Positions 55,560-64,000 of a stretch of 64,000 bases of DNA are shown piece by piece. Under the pieces are notes generated by a model that did no database searches, had not been told where the DNA came from, and saw only the letters and a program-made list of their open reading frames with translations. Position numbers and translations under genes: made by a program. The DNA is from Acanthamoeba castellanii str. Neff (taxonomy: Eukaryota > Discosea > Longamoebia > Acanthamoebidae): NCBI RefSeq assembly GCF_000313135.1, contig NW_004457538.1, positions 241,135 to 305,134 of the forward strand. The letters are read 5' to 3'. The first letter of the stretch is position 1. Each line of letters begins with the position of its first letter.

Positions 55560-56960
55560 CATTTCCAGACCAGGAAGTAGGATAATGTAGAACAGGAAGA
55601 TTCACCCTGTGGACAGTCAACTTCCTGCACTTGCATGTGGTTTTGTGATCTAGTCATGTTCAGGGAGAGAAGTGGCACATGGTGGAGACGAGGCTGCAGG
55701 GGAGAAGGAGGAGGGCAGGCCAGAGGCAAGAGGCAAAAGAGGTAGGTAGGGGCCATCTTCAACACCAGGCGGCTCTTGCTCAGTGGATCAGGTACAAGCT
55801 CCAGGAAGCCAGGTATGGAGTGGCCCAACCAAGGGGGCTGGGGTTCCCTAATGATTGGTTCCTGATGATACAACAGTTTCCACACTTGCAGTTGCTGCCA
55901 GTGGGGGCTTGCTGGCAGTGGAAACAGTGGCTATCACAGGCCCTCCTCCTCCTCCCCCTCACCAACAACCAAGTTGTCCCTGCCCCCCATCAACAGCTTG
56001 AGAATTGTAGCCCCACTGATTGCACTCCACACCCACACTTTGGGCAAAGAAAATCAAAAAAACAGTATCCCACAATTCCTAGTACCCAATGCTACAACTG
56101 TGGAAGAATGCAACTGTGACAGTTTTTGGTTTTGTCAACAACCAGAGTTTGAGTGAGGGGTAAAACCCCAGACAGCTTTTTTAAATAGAGGCCTTTTCCC
56201 TCTTGTTTGATGCATAGCTCATCTCACAGTGACATGAACCTACAACCAGCTCAGGCTCATCACATATGGCAATGATGGACATCTCTTCAGGATCAGTTAT
56301 GGGTTCAAGCAGGGGGGGGAGGATTGGTGGAGGAAGGTTTTCAGTTGGAGATGAGGGTGGTGATGGTGAAGATGGTGTCATCTATCCTTGGTCTGCAACA
56401 AGAGATCACACCCCTGAAGGGCAGTAAGGGATCAAGTGCTTTTGGAAGGGGAAGGTTGCAGATGATCCAGATGCATCTGCCTGGAATCAATGTACACTGA
56501 TTGTGCAGCCATCTGCAGTGCTTGAGGGGGCTGCCACCTGGCTGCACACCACTGGCAAAGATGTGATGTTCAAGTTCAACCAGTTCAAAGCAGAGCTTGT
56601 AAAGAGTTTCACACCATCATCCCAGGTCAAACTCCTGAACAAGTAGAGTTGGCCTTACACATGTGGCAGTGATCCATGACAGTAATTTGTTGGCCTGCCT
56701 AAGGAGCTGAATGGCCTTGACCTCCTTTCCTGTGGCTCCTTGAGGCAGGTGTAGCTTCTCAACAACAATGATGCCACTGTTGTTATGGATGGTGTGAGAG
56801 GCCCTCTTGCAAGTGTTGTGATCAACCTTATCTGTTTCTCCTTCTGTGTCTCCTTCACCTGTGCTTGTGCCCTCACCTTATCTGTTTCTCCCCCCTCCAC
56901 TCTGCAAAGTGTGGCATGTGCAGCTCTTTTGGTGTCTGAGCATGACTCTCTGTCCACACT
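55560..56960. mobile_element. Lower-GC island of transposon-like debris
   Basis: The base composition drops against the flanking genes, as in the 25-28 kb element. Frames are short. The minus strand at 55970-55780 has a Cys-rich piece (CDSHCFHCQQAPTGSNCKCG). The plus strand at 56455-56646 has a Gag-like piece. No terminal repeats or target duplications were identified. Confidence 0.45.
56455..56646 (+). pseudogene. Retrotransposon Gag-like fragment
   Basis: The plus strand reads SAVLEGAATWLHTTGK then FKFNQFKAELVKSFTPSSQV before a TAG. This is the spacing of the LTR-retrotransposon Gag core (A-x-x-W ... F-x-x-F-K-x-x-L-x-x-x-F-x-P). It has no start and no linked polymerase, so it is a fragment. 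Confidence 0.4.
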
Positions 56961-56969
56961 TTTGTGCTA

Positions 56970-57646
56970 CCTACCACGGGTGGCAGTGGCGTTCATGAGT
57001 TGGTTATGTATTTATGCATTGGTGGTACTGGTGGGGCGGGCCTTAACCCAGATCCGTGAGGTCTCCTTTTGCCGCCACGTGCCCTGTTGCCCCAACGGCT
57101 GGAGCTGGCTCTGAAAAACCCGGCGTAGGCGCACGAAAGCTGGCGTCCGATTGACCTGGCGAACTCACGCCCACAGCTCATGTAGCCCTGGGGCTTGCCA
57201 GGATACAGGCAACAACCAATGGCGTGCGGTCTGCGAACTGGCACTCCGCGTCGCACTTTGGGCAGCTGCCCCGCAGGAACGAAGGTTGTTGTCCCCCTCC
57301 CCAACGAACGACTACCCTCATAATAGGCGGCTTCGTTCTTCTTCGTTCTTTCGTACCAGCACACGACCCCACCAGCACCCGCCCAAGGGGCTACAGCTGT
57401 TCACCCCTCCTTCACCCGAGCCTCCTCCCCACGCCTACAACTCCACGACGAACCACCACCCAAGGACACTTTTTTTACCACCACCCACGCGCCACAACTT
57501 CAGCCTGACCTACCCAACAAACGCACCCCCGAGCAAGCGAGCAAGCAAGCAAGCAAGCACCTGCTTTCTTCTCTTATCTTCGTCTCTTCTCCCCGGTTGG
57601 CCGCACCGTCTTATAAAGCGCGGAGGAGAGTAGAGCGACGACGACG
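56970..57646. other. Upstream region of RFX-type gene C
   Basis: No gene recognised. It becomes CT-rich towards 57600 (57400-57600), like a leader or promoter, and ends 5' of the start codon at 57647. Confidence 0.4.
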
Positions 57647-59181
57647 ATGCTCGGGATGGCGGCCGCCGGTTCCGACCTGGAGGACACCAACTACCGCGAG
57701 GGCGACCTGAGCCGTCGATGCAACACCTCCCTCGTCGTTGCCTGGTGGGTCCTCCTCCCCAGCCCTCAAGTGGCCACTTCCCCTTTCCACCGCCGATGTT
57801 GGCTCACCCTCGCCTGTGTGCCGTGTGTGTGCGGCAGGCTGCGGGACAACTACCGGTTCGGCAAGAGTGGGTCGATCAGCAAGAACAGCGTCTACCGGCA
57901 CTACCTGGACGAGTGCCGCGGGCGAGGCCTCGAGACTGACATCAACCAGACCTACTTTGGCAAGCTCGTCAAGAAGGCATCCAGTACAACAGGTACGGCC
58001 CCTCTCACACGCACCACCTCCAATGGCCGGGCGTTGTTCGTCGTACGAGATCCCATACACGTGCATGGGATATAACCCCCTGTTGTTGTTGCACCACCGG
58101 TGGCAAATTATGGAGAGCTCATGAGTTGTCCCCTGTGCGCAAGGTCACACGGCAACGCCTTGGTCCTCCCGTGGCCCCGTTCTTATTCCCACATGCCACG
58201 CATTTCCCCGCCCACAGGAAGGGACCGCGGGGCCGTTCGGAGCACCACTACAAGCGCCTCAAGCGGGTCAAGCACGCAGCCGCCGCCCTTCCGCTGCTCT
58301 TCGAACCGTCCCCGCCCACCCACGCTGCAACCACCACCACGCCGCCTCCTCTCTATCACCACCACCGCCATGAGCTGCCGCCGCCGCCGCCACGGCATTA
58401 CCACCACCACCACCACCACCACCACCACCAACAGGCGACACCAACCTTCCACGCGCCGCGCCACCAGCACGCCGCCGCCGTAGCAGCAGCCGACGCTGTT
58501 GGGGGCAGCCTCCTCCATGCCGCGGGCACCCTGCTGACGCCGGCGTGGCCACCGGGGGATATGGAGGCCATCGGACGCACCTCCAGCCGGTCCCCCTCCC
58601 CGCCCTCCTCGCCCCCCTCCTCCGCTCACCACCACGTCCCGCAGCACCACCAGCACCACCAGCACCACCAGCACCAGCACCAGCAGCAGCTCCGCCACGT
58701 TCCCCTCGGGGCGAGCTTCCCTCTGCCACTCCCCACCGCCACAGCGGCCCAGCAGTACACACACCAGCAGCAGCAGCAGCAGCAGCAGGAGTCGTACGTG
58801 GGGGTGATGGCCGAGGCCGCCGCACCTGCGGGGTGCCGGTGCTGCGCCAACTCGAACAGCAGCCGCGGGGAGGCCGTTTCCTTCGGGGTGGTCCCTCCTT
58901 CGTCTTCGCCACGTTCGGTGGTGGCGGCGGTGCCGCCACACCGCGCCTGTTCCCCGACGATGTCGACGTGGTGGGCCTCGGTAGACCAGCGCCATCAGCA
59001 TCAGCACCAGCACCACCATCGCCACCAGCACCAGGTCGACGACGACGACGACGAGGTGGAGGTGTCGCCCTTCCAGCCGCCGCGGCCCTTGGCGTGGAGC
59101 GGGTGGAACTTGGCCCACTCCGAGCCCACCGCCCACCACAGCGCCAGCACCATCAACGAGCTCCCGTACAGCTGCTGGTAG
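57647..59181 (+). pseudogene. RFX-type DNA-binding protein C, frame broken inside the DNA-binding domain
   Basis: Exons 57647-57744, 57838-57992 and 58218-59181 have the same architecture as the other RFX-type genes: VVAW, LRDNYRFGKSGSISKNSVYR, QTYFGKLVKKA, then KGPRGRSEHHYKRLKRV and a His/Gln/Pro/Ser-rich tail. Between KKA and QYNR the sequence is 10 bases shorter than in genes A and B (AAGGCATCCAGTACAACAG near 57977), which removes the A-F-P turn and throws the frame. The exon total is 1217 nt, and 1227 would be divisible by three. The tail remains open for over 300 codons, so this is either a fresh pseudogene, a draft error, or an unannotated mini-intron variant. Confidence 0.65.
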
Positions 59182-59709
59182 TAGTGGTAGTAGTGGCCAG
59201 CCAATAGTAAATACACACAGAAGATAATCATCTTTTTCTTACACCAAGCACACACGCTCCGGTGGCAGCAACCCGCGTGCTCCGGCGCGACCAAGGCGGC
59301 ACACGAACTCCATAATGGGGCCACGTGGGGGACTCCGGTATTGCGGGGTCGACACTGGCGACCAACGGCACTCGGGCGTGCTAAACGACACCTATTGACG
59401 AAGGGCGACGGTGGAAGCAACAACGAGCGCTGCAGCGACACAGCGCAGCGAAGCAACGCCCCGGACGACTCCGAGCGAATGGTGCCGGCTGGTTGGTTGT
59501 AGCCGACGCCCACACGAGGTCCGCGTTCTGACTCTGCCCGGCCTCCTCCTCCTCCTTCTGCATTTCGTCGGCTGTCGTACCTACGTACTACTACTACTAC
59601 GCCGCTGTCGTGCTCGGACCGAGGTCGCCAGCTTCGACTCCACACCCTCTACACAGCCGCCGCCGCCGCCGCCACCACCAATCGCGATAAAGAAGAAGAA
59701 GCCCTTCCT

Positions 59710-61784
59710 ATGGCGTCGACGGACCACCTCCAGCGCAAGAAGCACATGCTGCAAGTGGTGGCCTGGTACAAACCACGCTATACTTCCCCCCCCCCCGACC
59801 AACCGCCACTATCCGTCGGCCCTGCTGCTGCTGCTCGCCCCCCCTGCCTCTGTCCGGGTATGTCGACAACAAAATGCTAACTCCACCGTGCGGGGGGGGG
59901 TTGGCGCCACAAAGGTTGCGGGAGAACTACAAGGTGGGCAAGAGCGGCTCCACCTCCAAGAACGCCGTCTACCAGCACTACTCCGACATGTGCTCGGAGC
60001 GGGGCATCGAGCCCTCCATCAACGCCACCTACTTCGGGTACCACTGGCGATACACCACGCACCGCACCGCACCGCACCGCACCACGCCTACTCGCAACGC
60101 GCCACAGCTGCGGAGGTGGGAGAGGGCTGACCGAGTTGTCTCGATGTGTTGTGTGTTGCTGGCTTCCATGCCCACCCGTTTATATTCCCTTTCCCTTTCC
60201 ACGGCAAATGTTGTTACCATGTGCGTGCGTGCGTGCGTGCCTCCTTGTTGTTGTGTGTGTGCCGCGGCGTGCAGTAAGCTGGTGAAGCGTGCCTTTCCCG
60301 GCGTGCAGTACAACCGCAAGGGACCCCGGGGCAACTCGCTCCAGCACTACACCCACCTGAAGCGCATCAACCACGACAAGCTCAAGCAGCAGCGCCTGGT
60401 CGAGGTACCTACCTACCTACCTATCTGCTGCACCCGCACCCACACAGCTGGAGGCCCGCCGGATACGTCTGGGGAGCCCCGCCCAACATCTCGCTCGCTC
60501 GCTGACTGGGTCGTGTGGCGTGTGGCGTGTGGCGTGTGGCGTGTGGCGTGTGGCGTGTGGCGTGTGGCGTGTGGCGTGTGGCGTGTGGCGTGTGGCGTGT
60601 GGCGTGTGGCGTGTGGCGTGTGGCGTGGTGTGCAGGAGGCGAGCCGCGCGGTGGAGAACTGCGGGGTGCCGGAGGAGGAGGCCCTCTACCGGCTCATGCG
60701 GGAGAAGTACGCCGAAATGTTTGCGCCTCTCGCCGCCGGACTCGACGTTGCGCGCGCGCCACACCACTACGCCGCCGCTCCGCTCCACCCCGTGGCGGCC
60801 GCGGCGGCCCTGCTGGCGGCTGACGGCGGCGGGCATCCGTCCTCCTCCTCCTCCTACGCTCGGCCAACGCGCACGGGCCTCCTCTCCCCCGGAGATGCCG
60901 CCCTCCACGGGGACCCACGCTTCCGGGCGGCGGCGACCTCCTCGCTCCACTCCGGGGCCAGCGACCCGGACGGCGCGACCGGATCCGAATCGCCGGCGAG
61001 CGGCTCGCCGAGCCTGCCCCCACCGTCGTCGTCGTCTTCGTCATCGGCTGCCGGCGCGCTGGGCTCTCGCTTCCTCTCCTCCTCGCTCTCCATGTCCACG
61101 GGTGCTTCGCCACCAGCGGGCTCCTCCTACGCTCACCTGGCACACCCGTCGGCCCACCACCACCACCAAGCGGGCAAGGCCGCCACCGCGGGTTTCCCCT
61201 CGAGCTCGGCCCACTATGTCGTCAGCTCGTCCCCACCTTCGTCGCCGGGCAGCGGCCACCACCACCACCCGGGTGGTGGTGGTGGTGCCTACGCGCCGCC
61301 AGGCCATGGCCACGGCGCATTCGGGCCGGCGGCCTTTGCCTACCCGCCAACGTGCCCCTATTGCCACCACTGCCTCCACTGCTACTATAGCGGCGGCGGC
61401 GGCGGCGGCGCCCCTGCCGCGGGGCCGCCGGCCTTCTCCGGCGGCGGTGGTGGCCACGTGAATGCCTACGCGCCCTCCCATCACCCGGCCGGGCCTTCGT
61501 CTGCAGCGGCGGCGGCGGCGGCGGCGGCAGCTCACCTCGTGACGGCCAAGGAAGCGAGCGTGCTTGCCCAGTGGGTCCGCGAGCGACCCTTCCTGCCGCC
61601 CATCGGCACGCACGGCGGCCCCTCGGCGCCTCGCAGTGCCGACTCGACCAACGTCGTCGTCGACGACGATGACGATGATGACGACGGCCGTGGCCGCCGC
61701 GACGAAACTGACGAGACACACAGCCACCGCCGCGAGTCCGCGCGGGCACAAGGGCCAGGCGGCCGAGTGGCAGGCCAGTGGTGA
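59710..61784 (+). CDS. RFX-type DNA-binding protein D
   Basis: Four exons (59710-59765, 59915-60037, 60275-60404, 60636-61784) give 485 aa. MASTDHLQRKKHMLQVVAW leads into LRENYKVGKSGSTSKNAVYQ, IEPSINATYFG, KLVKRAFPGVQYNRKGPRGN, SLQHYTHLKRI. The intron that splits YNR from KGPRG in genes A-C is missing here, so it was lost in D or gained before the A-C split. A short helical stretch (EEEALYRLMREKYAEMF) is followed by a Ser/Ala/Gly/His-rich tail with CPYCHHCLHCYYSGGG, a Cys/His cluster. DNA binding is inferred from the domain. Confidence 0.82.
60512..60627 (+). repeat. 7-base tandem repeat (GTGTGGC)n in an RFX-D intron
   Basis: About 16 perfect copies fill the second half of the last intron of gene D and stop a few bases before its 3' splice site. 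It keeps an open reading frame on both strands, which is an artefact. Confidence 0.95.
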
Positions 61785-62201
61785 GGCCAGTGGTGATCAT
61801 ATCACTGCTCGCCGCCGCCGTTGCCACTCACCTCCACCACGCACCCATTATTTATTATTATTATTGTTACTGCCGCTGGTCCCTGACCGCAGGCAGCAGC
61901 AGCACCCTCACCCCCTCCCTGATCTACAGGGCGGGCCAGCACCCCACAGAGTGTGATTTATTTATTTATTTATTGTTCCGTCAATGCGCCAAACTTGACC
62001 GTTACACACAAAAAAGAAAAAGAAATAAAGAAATACAAAAAAAACAAAAGAGAAGCCAAGAACGACCCCAGCTTCTGCCGGCGCAAGGGCAACACAAACA
62101 AACAAACAAATTCAAGGGCGAGGCCGCACCGCTTTTATGAGGCAACCAGTCCTTCCTCAGGGCCATCTATCTAATTGATCGTTCGTTTTTGCGTTGCCGC
62201 G
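61785..62201. other. Intergenic region between RFX-type gene D and PiT transporter
   Basis: Holds the 3' UTR of gene D with T/A-rich runs (ATTTATTATTATTATT at about 61850, TTTATTTATTTATT at about 61958) and an AATAAA-like AAATAAAG at about 62022. No gene seen. Confidence 0.45.
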
Positions 62202-64000
62202 ATGCTTTGGTGGATTGTCGTAATTGGCGCCTTTCTGGCCTTCCTTGTGGTACGCCCTCTCTTGCGCCGCGATGAGCCACTTGTACTCAGTCGCTGAGCC
62301 ACAGGCGTGGGGACTTGGGGCCAATGACGTAGCGACAGCGGTACCTCCCCCCTTGGCCCTTGGTGAACTCTCTCTCTCTTTGTGTGTTGTGTGTGTTTTG
62401 TATCTCGGAGGGTGTTGTGTTGTCTCGGAGGGAAAGGAGGAAAGCACGCGGTCTTTTTGCCGTGCGTGCGTGCGTGCGTGTGTGTGTCGTGTGTGGTCGA
62501 GCGGCCGTCTGACGTGCTCTTCCATTCAGTTCGGACCCTCTGTAGGCTCGAAGGCCCTCACCTTGGGGCAGGCCATCATGCTGGCCTTTGTGGTCGAATG
62601 TGCCGGCGCAGTCATCACGGGAAGGGACGTCGTTGGTACGTTGGCCGCCAGCCACGACCGACCGTGCCCCTTGGCACGAGTCTCTCTCTCTCTCTCCCCT
62701 CCACGCGCCAGACATGCCACGCCAAAGATAAGGATCGAGGGGGGGTACTGCATTGACCGTCGGTGGGTGGTGGTGGTGGTGGTGCGTGATGGTGGTTTGT
62801 GGTGGTGGCTGGTGGTGGTGGCCGGTGGTGGTCGTGGTGGTGCAGATTTGTACAACAAGAGCGGGATGGTGCCCGGCGTCTTCGATGGGCAACCGACAGA
62901 GCTGATGCTGGGAATGTGCTCCACCTTGGCTGGCACCCTCTTTTGTCTCGCCGTCAGCACCTCCCTCGGGTTGCCCATTTCCACGGCCCACGCCATAGGT
63001 ACCACCACACGTCTCCACGCAGCACGCCCGGGGCGGGCTCATCAGGGTCTCACAACGGGTTGCATGTTGCGTATGTTGTGCGTGTGCGGTGGTGCGTGTG
63101 CGTGTAGTTGGGGGCATCGTCGGCTTTACAGTCATGGGAAAGGGAATGGCCGGTGTTGATTGGCGGCGCGTCGGGCGCATCATGCTCTCCACTGTCACCT
63201 CCCCGCTCCTTGGTATGGCATTACATGTCCTCCTCCCCCCACCCATTGCTGTGCATCCATCTGCTTGCGGCAGGGTGGGTCCTCGTTTTCTATCGTGGCC
63301 GGTGGTGGTGGCCGGTGGTGGGTCTTCGAGTAGAAGGACCCTGCAGCGCGGCCCACCAGGGACTGATTGGCTCGACGTATCGGGGGGCGGGGGCGGAGGA
63401 CGGATGTGCAGCGGCAGCGGTGTCGTTGGTGCTGTTCGTGGTGATCCGGCTGTGCATTCTACGCAGAGAGAATTCCCTCAAGCACGGCTTTCGCGCGCTT
63501 CCCTTCTTCTACGGACTCACGGTCGCCTTCCTCGCCTACTTTTTCGTCTACAAAGCTTCTCCCGGGCTCGGTATGTATGGCCGCTCTCCTTTCCTGCCGC
63601 CTCAAGCGCGTGCGAGCGGGCGGTTTCCTCCCCCCCCCTCTCCCTTCTCCTCACAACCGTGGGGGGGGGCTGGTGTGGTGTCGCTCCGTGGTCCATGGGG
63701 GGGGGCAGGCTGGGACAAGCAGTACACGCCCACGGTGATCCTGGGCGTGTGCGGAGCGATCGGGTTCGGTACGCTCTTTGTGGTCTGGCTTCTGGGCGTA
63801 CCGCTCCTGTGGCAGTGGATCGACAACAAATACGACGAACAGGGCGAACTACGAAAACACTACTACAACAACAACAACAACAACAAGAGTACGTGCGAGA
63901 CACAGACACTGCCACCACCACCGGACCGCACTGATACGAGCGAACGCTCTGTCATTGGGCGTCGCGTGCACGTGGTGATTTGCCGCAGGAAAGCGAACGA
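62202..64000 (+). CDS. PiT-family (PHO-4) inorganic phosphate transporter, truncated by the window end
   Basis: Exons 62202-62249, 62305-62340, 62530-62635, 62846-62998, 63108-63212 and further pieces to the window end. MLWWIVVIGAFLAFLV starts a membrane helix. Then comes the PHO-4 signature across two introns, GANDVATA then FGPSVGSKALTLGQA, followed by AFVVECAGAVITGRDVV, LGLPISTAHAI (the second repeat-type signature region), VGGIVGFTVMGKGM, and later helices (FYGLTVAFLAYFFVYK, VILGVCGAIGFGTLFVVWLL). These transporters import phosphate with Na+ or H+. A poly-Asn stretch follows WQWIDNKYDEQGEL. The exon structure between 63275 and 63480 is uncertain. The C-terminal half with the second signature lies outside. 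Confidence 0.82.

Noticed and set aside
60515..60630. Possible CRISPR-like or protein-coding repeat (GTGTGGC)n
   Set aside because: Short direct tandem units without spacers inside an intron of gene D; a minisatellite.

Overview
The window looks like nuclear DNA of a free-living amoebozoan, most likely Acanthamoeba or a close relative (inference). The grounds are G/C-rich third codon positions, many short introns that mostly start GTAC, tightly packed genes on both strands, a protein resembling the 34-kDa calcium-regulated actin-bundling protein of Dictyostelium, class I PI3-kinase and RhoGEF signalling genes, and Gln/His/Pro/Ser homopolymers in regulators. I rebuilt exon chains by hand from reading frame and splice sites. 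Where exon sums are divisible by three I regard the model as good; three models break the frame at one definable spot.

Layout. 0.2-2.1 kb (-): secreted type I phosphodiesterase. 2.2-4.1 (+): DBP5/DDX19 mRNA-export helicase. 4.2-5.6: ambiguous stretch with a coding-like minus-strand block and a MIT-like plus-strand exon. 5.6-8.5 (+): lysophospholipid acyltransferase with EF-hands. 8.7-8.82: tRNA-like locus whose 3' half lies upstream of its 5' half. 9.1-10.5 (-): rRNA-processing EBP2 with a Gly-Arg tail. 10.7-13.9 (+): Mediator subunit 15 (KIX plus poly-Gln). 14.2-16.7: inverted pair of actin-bundling paralogues. 16.8-19.6 (-): SNM1/Apollo nuclease. 19.6-21.0 (-): TMEM45-like membrane protein. 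21.6-28.2: a broken LINE apparently split by a 3-kb element with terminal inverted repeats. 29.6-32.9 (+): PH-domain protein. 33.3-39.6 (+): class I PI3-kinase. 39.7-40.9 (-): TrpF-like isomerase. 41.1-43.4: pseudogene debris and an unrecognised gene. 43.4-49.3: head-to-head RFX-type transcription factors. 49.8-55.4 (+): DH-PH-FYVE-SH3 RhoGEF. 55.6-56.9: low-GC island with a Gag-like fragment. 57.6-61.8 (+): two more RFX-type genes. 62.2-64.0 (+): PiT phosphate transporter, cut by the window end.

There is no operon-like logic; these are housekeeping, signalling and regulatory genes. The themes are lineage-local duplication (four RFX-type genes within 18.5 kb; three copies of the actin-bundling tail), retroelement and transposon debris in two lower-GC islands, and heavy simple-sequence content in introns and low-complexity coding tracts. 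The most unusual locus is the tRNA-like one at 8.7 kb.
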